From Woeseiaceae bacterium (GTDB lineage Bacteria > Pseudomonadota > Gammaproteobacteria > Steroidobacterales > Woeseiaceae), in the NCBI GenBank assembly GCA_024640315.1, contig JAHEFF010000009.1, forward strand, positions 20,316-84,315: a DNA stretch of 64,000 nt. Reading direction: 5' to 3'. Both the position numbers and the translations under genes were made by a program. The notes beneath the pieces are model-generated. The model was given only the letters and a program-made list of their open reading frames with translations. It ran no database searches and had not been told where the DNA came from. Shown here in pieces: positions 15,468 through 22,887 of the stretch. How positions within the stretch are numbered: position 1 is the first letter of the stretch; every line of letters starts with the position of its first letter.

Positions 15468-16817
15468 TCAATTGTTAGCCTTATCGATACTCGCCGCAAG
15501 ATCCCGCAATTGCCGTGAGACCGCTACCGGATAGTCCGCCTTGTTGAATGGATCCCGCAGGTTTTCGGGCAACGACATCAACTCCTGCGCTGTATGGTCG
15601 CGCACCGTTGCCAGGTCAGGTGAAGAGCAAAGGCGCCTGCCTGCCTTCATTACGGATTCGAGCAGGCCCTTTCCGTCGTGTTGCTCGCTACATTCAACAA
15701 GTGAATCGCCGAGCATCCGCCCCTGCTTGTCGTAGCTTCGATAAACCTGTTTGCGGCCCGGCCATGTCTTCTTGCCGATGGAGTATTTTCTGCGGGCGAT
15801 GCCGGCGTACTCCTGGATCTTGTATGCGCATTCGAAATACGGCGCATCTGCGGAAACATCGAGATGCGTGCCAATTCCAAAGCCGTCCACCGGAACGTTA
15901 GTGAAGTCCCGCGCAAGCGCATATTCATCGAGATTGCCGCTGCAAAAGATAGAGATATCATCGCAGCCGTTTTCGTCCAGGATCTTTCGCACCTTGATAC
16001 TCAATGCCGGCAAATCGCCGCTGTCGAGCCGCACGCCGCTAACGCGAATGCCTTGCGGTCGAAGCCGGGCGACGAGTTCTGTCACCGATTGCGCGGCGGT
16101 TTGTGTGTCATAAGTGTCAATCAGGAGAACCGAACCTTCCGGATACATGCGCGCGAAGTGCTCGAACGCCTCGATTTCGGACGCGTGCGCCTGGATAAAA
16201 GAATGTGCCATCGTTCCGTAGGTCGGTATGCCAAACGCGGCGTCCGCCAGTACGGTCGATGTGCCTGTGAATCCGGCAATATAACTTGCGCGGGCGGCCA
16301 GCAAGCCGGCTTCAGCGCCGTGCGCGCGCCGGAGCCCAAAGTCGACCAGCATCTTTCCTGGCGCCACCAGCACACATCGGGCCGCCTTGGAAGCGATGAC
16401 GGTCTGAAAGTGCAGCAGGTTGATCAATCGAGTTTCGATGAGCTGCGCCTCCGGCAGCGGTGCAATCACCTGCGCGATCGGTTCGTTGGCGAAGAAAATC
16501 GTGCCCTCACGCATGGCGCGAATTTCACCGCTGAAACGGAAGTCGGCCAGGTAATCAAGCAGCTTCGGTGTGAAGCGCCCGGTCGATTCCAGCCACTCGA
16601 TTTCGTCCGTGCTAAAAGAGGTTGTTTCGAGATAGTCGAGAAGCTGCTCAAGCCCCGCAGCCATGAGAAAGCTGCGGTTTGATGGCAGCCGGCGGGAATA
16701 AAACTCGAACACGGCAGTCTCGGCCATGTCCTGTGCCAGGTAGGCGTCGAGCATGGTGAGCTGATAGAGGTCAGTCAGTAACCCGCTATTGACCGGATTG
16801 GAATCAGCGTAGCGCAT
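15468..16817 (-). CDS. pncB: Nicotinate phosphoribosyltransferase
   Basis: 449 residues, normal length for the family. Hallmarks: NSGLLTDLYQLTMLDAYLAQ at the N-terminus, the FGLRRAHGAEAGLLAARASY segment (with the His of the active site), GTMAHSFIQAH, LIDTYDT and RLDSGDL. It converts nicotinate and PRPP to nicotinate mononucleotide in NAD salvage. Its ATG overlaps the end of pncA by 14 bp, so the two are coupled: nicotinamide to nicotinate to NaMN. Cytoplasmic. Confidence 0.95.
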   Translation of the reverse strand: MRYADSNPVNSGLLTDLYQLTMLDAYLAQDMAETAVFEFYSRRLPSNRSFLMAAGLEQLLDYLETTSFSTDEIEWLESTGRFTPKLLDYLADFRFSGEIRAMREGTIFFANEPIAQVIAPLPEAQLIETRLINLLHFQTVIASKAARCVLVAPGKMLVDFGLRRAHGAEAGLLAARASYIAGFTGTSTVLADAAFGIPTYGTMAHSFIQAHASEIEAFEHFARMYPEGSVLLIDTYDTQTAAQSVTELVARLRPQGIRVSGVRLDSGDLPALSIKVRKILDENGCDDISIFCSGNLDEYALARDFTNVPVDGFGIGTHLDVSADAPYFECAYKIQEYAGIARRKYSIGKKTWPGRKQVYRSYDKQGRMLGDSLVECSEQHDGKGLLESVMKAGRRLCSSPDLATVRDHTAQELMSLPENLRDPFNKADYPVAVSRQLRDLAASIDKANN

Positions 16818-17382
16818 CGGATACGTCGCCGGATTTGGTCACCAAAACGTGCATCTGTTGCAATGATTCTACCGCGCGTTCTCCCGCCACAGGATCGATT
16901 GGCCGGATTGCGTCCTCCAGCAGTACGACGTCATAACCATATTTGATGGCGTCGGCGGCCGTGTTCAGCACGCAATACTCGGTCGCGAGACCGCCGATGA
17001 ACAGACGCCCTACGCCTTGTCGTTTCAACCAGGAGTCAAGGTCAGTGCCCTCAAATGCAGAATAGGCATCTTTACCCGCTGTTGTGGCCTTGTCGACGAT
17101 CTTTGTGCCCGGCGGCAGTTGCAGTTCCGGGTCGAGTTCGGCGCCGGAAGTGCCGGCAATACAATGTGGTGGCCACGGCCCGCCGTTTGCCTCGAATGAG
17201 CAATGATCCGTCGGATGCCAGTCCCGACTTGCTATTACGGGGCGCCCGCTGGTAGCGAAGACTTTGCTGGCTTCTGCCAGCACTGGCACCACCTGGTCGC
17301 CATTCGGTACGGCGAGCGCTCCGCCCGGAAGGAAGTCCCGCTGTACGTCGACGATCAGTAGTGCATCGCTGTCTGCTTGCAT
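16804..17382 (-). CDS. pncA: Nicotinamidase
   Basis: 192 residues from ATG 17382 (MQADSDALLIVDVQRDF), chosen because the family begins here and GGGA lies upstream; a further 28 in-frame codons upstream look non-family. The isochorismatase-fold catalytic triad is visible: Asp12 (DVQRDF), Lys98 (VDKAT) and Cys137 (GLATEYCV). Metal ligands are Asp54 and His56 (RDWHP) and His73 (WPPHC). It hydrolyses nicotinamide to nicotinate. The adjacent, overlapping pncB uses the product. Confidence 0.95.
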   Translation of the reverse strand: MQADSDALLIVDVQRDFLPGGALAVPNGDQVVPVLAEASKVFATSGRPVIASRDWHPTDHCSFEANGGPWPPHCIAGTSGAELDPELQLPPGTKIVDKATTAGKDAYSAFEGTDLDSWLKRQGVGRLFIGGLATEYCVLNTAADAIKYGYDVVLLEDAIRPIDPVAGERAVESLQQMHVLVTKSGDVSDALR

Positions 17383-17644
17383 GTTTTTTCCCAGCAAAAA
17401 ACCAGTCTGTCCATTCACTGTGCGATGCGATCGGCTCGTAATCTGCACATGTCCCTGTTGGACCAAGCCATTCCCGCCGACAACGCAAATCAGGATACGA
17501 GCATCAATCAGGACTCAACTGGCTCTGATCTCGTCTCATAGTGCTTGATAGGCGCTATTACTTACTCATCGGGAGGTGACCGAGCAGTAGTATGTATTAC
17601 ATGGACTGAGAAGGCGATCCGATCCATAGCAAGAGGTGGCAACA

Positions 17645-18316
17645 ATGAAGATGCTTGTTTCAGCAATTCTGATGGCCTCCCTGGTTTCGCCTGGAAGCGT
17701 GGCGGCGTCCGATGAAATTGAGAGATTGACTGGCAAGGACGGTGGCAGGTCGCCGGCATTCACGGTCAATGGCCCCTGGATGATGGAATGGAGTGCGCGC
17801 AGCGAGTTTCCGTTGCTCGCAAGTTTCGAGATGCGCCTGTACGACGCTGAGGCTGACGAATTTGTCGGCACAGTGGCAGACCTGAAAGGAACGGGGAGCG
17901 GCCTCAAGCTCTTCGAGAAAGTTGGCACGTTTCGGCTTGTCATTATCGCAATGCATTCGGAGTGGGACATCAGGATCAAGGAAGTCAGCAATGAGGAGGC
18001 AGCGGTTATCAAACGCAGGGCAGAAGGCGAACCAACAATCCTCGACACTGCGCATCGCGCTGTTAGCCGCGTTCCGGAAGGAAGCTTTGAATCATGGCGG
18101 CCAGACGGCAACGACACGCTCTTGCTGTTCAGTGATGCCGGGCTGCGGTGGCGGGTTTTATTTTCGTCCGCCTGCCCCGGCCTGGAATCGGCCACAGCGA
18201 TATCTTTTGTTATGGCAGCGCGTGACGGTAATGTGGACCAATACGACTCGATACTGCTGGACGATGGCACCCGCTGCTATTTCGATAAGGCAATTCCGAG
18301 CGTCGTGCAACGATGA
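17645..18316 (+). CDS. Hypothetical exported protein
   Basis: 223 residues from ATG 17645; AGAGG lies 8 bp upstream, and an in-frame GTG three codons earlier falls within that site. Sec signal MKMLVSAILMASLVSPGSVA-AS. The mature protein is beta-rich (FTVNGPWMMEWSARSEFPLL, LVIIAMHSEWDIRI). Two Cys (SSACPGLES and TRCYFD) could form a disulphide. I recognise no family. It stands alone; the converging DUF3108 gene ends 70 bp away. Confidence 0.65.
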   Translation: MKMLVSAILMASLVSPGSVAASDEIERLTGKDGGRSPAFTVNGPWMMEWSARSEFPLLASFEMRLYDAEADEFVGTVADLKGTGSGLKLFEKVGTFRLVIIAMHSEWDIRIKEVSNEEAAVIKRRAEGEPTILDTAHRAVSRVPEGSFESWRPDGNDTLLLFSDAGLRWRVLFSSACPGLESATAISFVMAARDGNVDQYDSILLDDGTRCYFDKAIPSVVQR

Positions 18317-18386
18317 TTTTGCAGTCCCGGGACGACGGAGAACATCGAATGTGTGATTGCGAATCCGGCATGCCGCAAGCGAATCA

Positions 18387-19103
18387 TTATTCGGGCGATT
18401 CCGGTTCGCCCAGTCGATAATCCGTCAGTTCCGCGCGGGATTTCACCTTGCCGTCCTCGCGATAAACAATCATGACGGGCACGTAGTTTAGCGAACTCGC
18501 ACAGTGCAACGACCAGCTCTTCCCGTCGTCGGTGGAGGCATAACGAATCTCCACCGTGTCGTAATCCCCGAAAGGCGTTTTCACCGCTTGATTTCGGAAG
18601 GTCTCGAACTGGTATTCCTTCCAGCGTGCACGGTCGAACACGGAAAACCCGGAGATTTCGGAGCCCGACTGCAGAGCCAGCATCACCGCGACATGCACCG
18701 AAATGCGATTGTGACCACCGGGGCGCATCGGTATTTCGATTTCCCGTAATTTGTATTCGCCGGTAACGTTGCCCGGTGGCTCATCGAACTGGTAGCTGGT
18801 GTTCCGCGTTGGCCTGGCGATAGTATCCGTAGCGCTGTAATTCACGGGCCGCACTGCACCGGCACTCTCTGCCAGCTCCGTCAATTCCCTGATTTCACCG
18901 TTCCTGATCCATGAAACAAGGCCAAGGGGGCGCAAAGAGGTTTCGTACAAGTATCCGGAACCCAGGTTGCTGAGGCGGAGTTTCATTTCGCCTCTCAGAA
19001 CGCCATAGCGAACCGTATAGGTAGCGCTGAATGACGGTATGGACGCCGCTGCCGAGGCATGCGTTGCCGTCACCGAAAGCCAAATAGCGGCAAGCGCGAT
19101 CAT
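18387..19103 (-). CDS. DUF3108 periplasmic protein
   Basis: About 238 residues from ATG 19103 (MIALAAIWLSVTATHASA gives a clean Sec signal); an upstream TTG at 19181 is also in frame, so the start is uncertain. Family features: FSATYTVRYGVLRGEMKLRL near the N-terminus, the beta-strand series through VRPVNYSATD, the DPVSM-like segment replaced by ISVHVAVMLALQSGS, and WSLHCASSLNYVPVMIVYRE near the C-terminus. DUF3108 proteins are predicted lipocalin-like periplasmic beta barrels of unknown role. It is divergent from the DUF3187 gene. Confidence 0.8.
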   Translation of the reverse strand: MIALAAIWLSVTATHASAAASIPSFSATYTVRYGVLRGEMKLRLSNLGSGYLYETSLRPLGLVSWIRNGEIRELTELAESAGAVRPVNYSATDTIARPTRNTSYQFDEPPGNVTGEYKLREIEIPMRPGGHNRISVHVAVMLALQSGSEISGFSVFDRARWKEYQFETFRNQAVKTPFGDYDTVEIRYASTDDGKSWSLHCASSLNYVPVMIVYREDGKVKSRAELTDYRLGEPESPE

Positions 19104-19261
19104 TCCTGGCAGATGCCGATGATATGTATAGATGGCCAATGTCTTACGTATAACCGTGTATATGTATCCGGACCAAAACAAAGTAATTAAGTTCGTATGG
19201 CGGCATTCGCCGGCTAGCGAGCGATCGCCGTTTTCGTAACGTTATAGCTGGAGCGCTGTGC

Positions 19262-20299
19262 GTGGCAATTCGTTCCCGGGAGCCTGGCGACTTGAAAGGC
19301 CAGTTGTGGCTGGTCGTTTTCAGTTTCATAGTGCCTCCGGTGTCGGCGAATTCAGGCGAAAACAGTGATATTTGGTTTCCCGTCCGGACCCATAACCCCT
19401 TTCTCCAAGTATACGGTTTGCCGCCGTTCCAGGCCGGAACCCTCGTCGGGGATGGCGAATATCGTTACAACATCGGGCTGGATATAGCCAACCATGCTGA
19501 TGCAGGGCAGTCAGACACCGAATCGATCATCATTGATGGTGAAAGCTACTATCTTACGATGTCGTATCGACATGGTTTGACGCATTGGCTTGAGGTCGGC
19601 TTCGATCTGCCGCTTGTTGCGCATTCGAGCGGGTTTCTCGATGGTCCGATTGAGAGTTGGCACGACTTCTGGGGAATGTCGAACAGCAAGCGCCGTGGGC
19701 GCAATAACCAGCTTCAGTTTAACTACAACAACCAGATGTCCGGGAATTACGAGCTGACGTCGCAGTCGTTTGGCATTGGAGATCTGCAGCTAACTGCCGC
19801 CGTGCCGCTTGTTAAAGCAAATGAGCACGGCGACGTGGCATTCTCCGTGCGTTCGAGCGTCAAGCTTCCGTCGGGCAACGAAGACAAGCTATTGGGAAGC
19901 GGTGCCGTCGATGTCTCGCTCGGTCTTTATGCCTCTAACGCTGCAATATTCAGTGGGCGGGATCTGCGATTTTCGGGATTTGCCGGCGTCCTTTTGCCTG
20001 GTGGCGGCGACCTGTTTCCGGATCTTCAGCGAAGCACCGTTGCCTTCGGAGGTGCTGCGGCAGCATGGCAGTGGACCAACAAGTTCAGCATTGTGGGTCA
20101 GCTTTATGCCCAGGATTCTTACCTGAACAGCGATTTGGACGAACTCGGTGGCAGCTCAGTACAGTTGACGCTCGGCGGTATTTACCGCTTGCCAGCAAAA
20201 CGTATGTCATTGACTTTCGCAATTGTGGAGGACGTTTTCTCCAATGCGACCACGGATTTTGCGCTGCATTTTGGTGTTCGCGGTTACGGCGGGAAATAG
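19262..20299 (+). CDS. DUF3187 envelope protein
   Basis: 345 residues; GTG start with GGAG about 9 bp before it. An N-terminal hydrophobic export signal (LWLVVFSFIVPPVSA) is followed by the family opening NPFLQVYGLPPFQAG and the motif PIESWHDFWGMSN with the basic patch SKRRGRNN. The rest is beta-rich with alternating aromatic residues, compatible with an outer-membrane barrel. Its stop overlaps the AGGAGG ribosome site of the DUF3943 gene, so the two are coupled. Function unknown. Confidence 0.8.
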   Translation: MAIRSREPGDLKGQLWLVVFSFIVPPVSANSGENSDIWFPVRTHNPFLQVYGLPPFQAGTLVGDGEYRYNIGLDIANHADAGQSDTESIIIDGESYYLTMSYRHGLTHWLEVGFDLPLVAHSSGFLDGPIESWHDFWGMSNSKRRGRNNQLQFNYNNQMSGNYELTSQSFGIGDLQLTAAVPLVKANEHGDVAFSVRSSVKLPSGNEDKLLGSGAVDVSLGLYASNAAIFSGRDLRFSGFAGVLLPGGGDLFPDLQRSTVAFGGAAAAWQWTNKFSIVGQLYAQDSYLNSDLDELGGSSVQLTLGGIYRLPAKRMSLTFAIVEDVFSNATTDFALHFGVRGYGGK

Positions 20300-20310
20300 G
20301 AGGCGCTGGT

Positions 20311-21219
20311 ATGCAGCAGGTTCTTTTTCCACGCTCCTGTGCCGACAGACAGGTACATCCGACAGTCCGATTGGTCATCCTGCTGGTCTGCTGCGGTATT
20401 TTGGCCCCGATGACTGAGTGTGCCGAGCGACGCTTTCCCGCAGACCCGGGCTACTTCGCTGCGGCGTCATGGCAGTGCTGTGCAAGTTTCCCGGATATTG
20501 CTATGGGCGATAAAGAGGAGCCGTGCTCTGGCGACCCCGGGAACTGCTTTGCGGGGCCGCTTGAGTTGGAGGGGCCCGACGGCGCGGGACTTGAACGTGA
20601 CACCTGGTATTTCCTGGGTTACCAGGCGGCGACTGTCGCCATTCTGTATGCGATGCCGGAAAGCGTCAGCGGATGGAGTGATGAGCAAAAATCGGGTTAC
20701 AGCGCCTCTATCTGGTGGGACAACATCAGAAACCCGCAAATCGACTCGGATGATTTCTACATTAACTACCTAATGCATCCCTACTGGGGCGCATCCTATT
20801 TCGTCCGGGCGCGCGAGCGGGGCTACAACAATGCACAATCATTCTGGTACTCGGCGTGGCTGTCAACGATGTATGAATTTGGCTTCGAAGCGCTATTCGA
20901 GGAACCGTCAATCCAGGACCTGTTCGTGACGCCTATTGCAGGCTCCGTGCTCGGCGTGTACTTCATGCACGTCCGGGACGGTATCCATGAACGAGAAGTG
21001 GAATTGGGCTACCGGACGACGAAAGACAAGTGGTTGCTGGTGCTCACTGATCCGCTCGGCTCGCTCAACCGGCAGTTCGACAAATTGTTTGGTTGGGACG
21101 CACAGCTGCAGGTCAGGCCATACAGATATGTACAGCGTCGCGATCCCAACATGACTTTCGACACTATCCAATGGAAACAGGACAGGGTATATGGCTTGGA
21201 ATTCCGGCTACAGTGGTGA
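20311..21219 (+). CDS. DUF3943 envelope protein
   Basis: 302 residues from ATG 20311, which has an ideal AGGAGG site overlapping the previous stop; the frame stays open upstream to 20065, but that part lies inside the DUF3187 gene. An export signal spans about 18-36 (VRLVILLVCCGILAPMTECA). A Cys-rich mature N-terminus (WQCCASFPD, EEPCSGDPGNCFAG) may carry disulphides. The family core YWGASYFVRARERG and the aromatic-rich FWYSAWLSTMYEFGFEALFE follow. Ends in LEFRLQW, a barrel-like C-terminus. Probably an outer-membrane partner of the preceding DUF3187 protein. Confidence 0.8.
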   Translation: MQQVLFPRSCADRQVHPTVRLVILLVCCGILAPMTECAERRFPADPGYFAAASWQCCASFPDIAMGDKEEPCSGDPGNCFAGPLELEGPDGAGLERDTWYFLGYQAATVAILYAMPESVSGWSDEQKSGYSASIWWDNIRNPQIDSDDFYINYLMHPYWGASYFVRARERGYNNAQSFWYSAWLSTMYEFGFEALFEEPSIQDLFVTPIAGSVLGVYFMHVRDGIHEREVELGYRTTKDKWLLVLTDPLGSLNRQFDKLFGWDAQLQVRPYRYVQRRDPNMTFDTIQWKQDRVYGLEFRLQW

Positions 21220-21220
21220 G

Positions 21221-22384
21221 TTATTTCACTGGAGACTCGATCTCGAGCTTCAGAGCAATCAGTTCCAGCAAGTCCTTGAGTGAGATCATGCCCACGAGTT
21301 GACCGTTATCAACGACCATGAAACGGGCCTCAGTATCGGGCCGTACCATTGCCGAGAGCAATTTCATTGTTTCGACGTCGCCGGAGACGCTGTTGGCATC
21401 CGAGACCGGTTCCATGACGTCGCCTATTGTTTTGCCTGACCACTCCGCCCTGGGAATCTGTTTGATCTTATTGATGCTCACGCAGCCCAGAAGCTTTGAG
21501 TCACCAACGACCGGAAACATCTTGAAATGGTACTGGTACACATAATTCTCGATCCAATCCTGGACGGTTATTGATGGCGGAACAGTCACTGGATCGCGTC
21601 GCATAAAGTTCCTCACGGGTTTTCCCTGCAGAACCTCCTGCAAAAGGAGTTGCTGATAGGAGGCTTTTGCAGCGCCACGCAAAAAGATACCGATCAGGAA
21701 CCACCACATGCCACCAATGAAATTACCCTGAATAAAAGAAAAGCCACCCAAAAACATCAATGCGAGCCCGAATCCACTGCCAATGCGGCTGGATACGCGA
21801 GTGGCGGCGCGCATGTTTTTTGTCCAATGCCATAGTGCGGCGCGAAGCATACGGCCGCCGTCCAGTGGAAATGCCGGGACCATGTTGAAAATCGCGACAA
21901 CAACATTAATGTAACCAAGCATGTCGCAGACGCCGACGACAGAAACGTGCCATTCTCTTGCGACAGCGAGAGCTTCAACTTCGGCAAAGAAAAAAGCGAG
22001 CAGGAAACTTGCCAGGGGTCCGGCAACAGCCATCAAAAACTCGGACCGTGGGCTTGGCGGTTCGCTCTCCATTTCCGCCACGCCGCCAAAAATAAACAAC
22101 GTTATGCCTTTAATAGGCATGCCGAAGTGACGTGCCACCAATGAATGGGAAAATTCGTGAAAAACGATGGAAAAGAACACTCCGATTGCGCAGGCTATTC
22201 CCATCCACGCGTAAACGCGTCTTGGCAGGTCGGGATATTCCACGGGGAAGACGCCAGCACCCAGTGACCAGGTGATAAGCAGTGCCAATAGCAACCAGCT
22301 GAGATCGAGCTTGACTTCAAAGCCAAAAAGCGAAAATAGCCGAAATGGCCCCCGGCCCGCATTTTTTCGCGCTTTTCCCACCAT
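21221..22384 (-). CDS. M50 (site-2-protease-like) metalloprotease with CBS pair
   Basis: 387 residues from ATG 22384. Although the frame is open for another 147 codons, that extension lies over the USP gene and does not look like protein. About six membrane helices. Zinc site HEFSH at 76-80 and the third ligand in FPLDGG (Asp175). Residues ~255-380 form two CBS domains (FMRRDPVTVPPSITVQDWIE; VVDNGQLVGMISLKDLLELI). This is the CBS-bearing rhomboid/S2P-like class found in archaea and many bacteria, cutting membrane proteins under adenylate control. It lies 26 bp downstream of the USP gene in the lonB-usp-m50 operon. Confidence 0.9.
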   Translation of the reverse strand: MVGKARKNAGRGPFRLFSLFGFEVKLDLSWLLLALLITWSLGAGVFPVEYPDLPRRVYAWMGIACAIGVFFSIVFHEFSHSLVARHFGMPIKGITLFIFGGVAEMESEPPSPRSEFLMAVAGPLASFLLAFFFAEVEALAVAREWHVSVVGVCDMLGYINVVVAIFNMVPAFPLDGGRMLRAALWHWTKNMRAATRVSSRIGSGFGLALMFLGGFSFIQGNFIGGMWWFLIGIFLRGAAKASYQQLLLQEVLQGKPVRNFMRRDPVTVPPSITVQDWIENYVYQYHFKMFPVVGDSKLLGCVSINKIKQIPRAEWSGKTIGDVMEPVSDANSVSGDVETMKLLSAMVRPDTEARFMVVDNGQLVGMISLKDLLELIALKLEIESPVK

Positions 22385-22410
22385 GTTAATTATCTCGGGC
22401 GATTCGTGCC

Positions 22411-22887
22411 TCAGTTGCCTTGACCAGTATTCTCGACTGCCTCGATCAATACGATCCGGCAGCCCAGCTCTTCCAGCGCCGCAAATAGCGGTCGCTTGGT
22501 CAGGAAAGTTGGTGCAACCAGAATATTCCGCGATCCGGAAACAAACTCCCGAATTCGTTTTTGATCCGACTCCGGAAGTACTTTGAACGCAAGTGGAAGA
22601 TTTGCTTCGGAGGCGAGCTCCTCCATTTGGCGCCTGACGCGACTGATCGCATCCTCGTGCACCTGTTTCGCTCGCTCCCGTGTGAAGTCCACATTTACAC
22701 CGCTGACTCGCGAGATTTCGCACGTGAAAGGCAGGCTTGCTGCGCGATGCCATTGATCGTCGGTGACGAACAATGCGAGAAGTTCTGTCCGCGTTTCGTG
22801 CCGGTGCTGCAGTGCTTTCTGCCAAAGTTGTCGCAGTGGCGTGCGCTCGGTAAGCGCAATAACTATGCGCACGTTTTCGTCATTCAT
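22411..22887 (-). CDS. Universal-stress-protein-like protein
   Basis: 158 residues from ATG 22887 with GGAAAA 8 bp upstream; ATG 22896 is possible too. It overlaps the lon-like gene end in an ATGAATGA arrangement. Fold pattern is USP-like: strand NVRIVIALTERTPLRQLWQK, strand TELLALFVTDDQ, a long amphipathic helix (ERAKQVHEDAISRVRRQMEE), then SRNILVAPTF and the last strand GCRIVLIEA. The usual ATP-binding G-x2-G-x9-G-S/T pattern is not obvious, so it may be a non-nucleotide-binding type. The gene lies between the protease genes, suggesting a shared stress role. Confidence 0.72.
   Translation of the reverse strand: MNDENVRIVIALTERTPLRQLWQKALQHRHETRTELLALFVTDDQWHRAASLPFTCEISRVSGVNVDFTRERAKQVHEDAISRVRRQMEELASEANLPLAFKVLPESDQKRIREFVSGSRNILVAPTFLTKRPLFAALEELGCRIVLIEAVENTGQGN

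Noticed and set aside
15864..16682. 272-aa plus-strand frame
   Set aside because: Antisense to pncB, no ribosome site and no protein-like pattern.
20065..20310. 82-codon N-terminal extension of the DUF3943 protein
   Set aside because: Lies inside the DUF3187 gene; ATG 20311 has an AGGAGG site and a signal peptide.
22385..22825. 147-codon N-terminal extension of the M50 protease
   Set aside because: Coincides with the USP gene in another frame and has low-complexity basic sequence; the family begins at ATG 22384.
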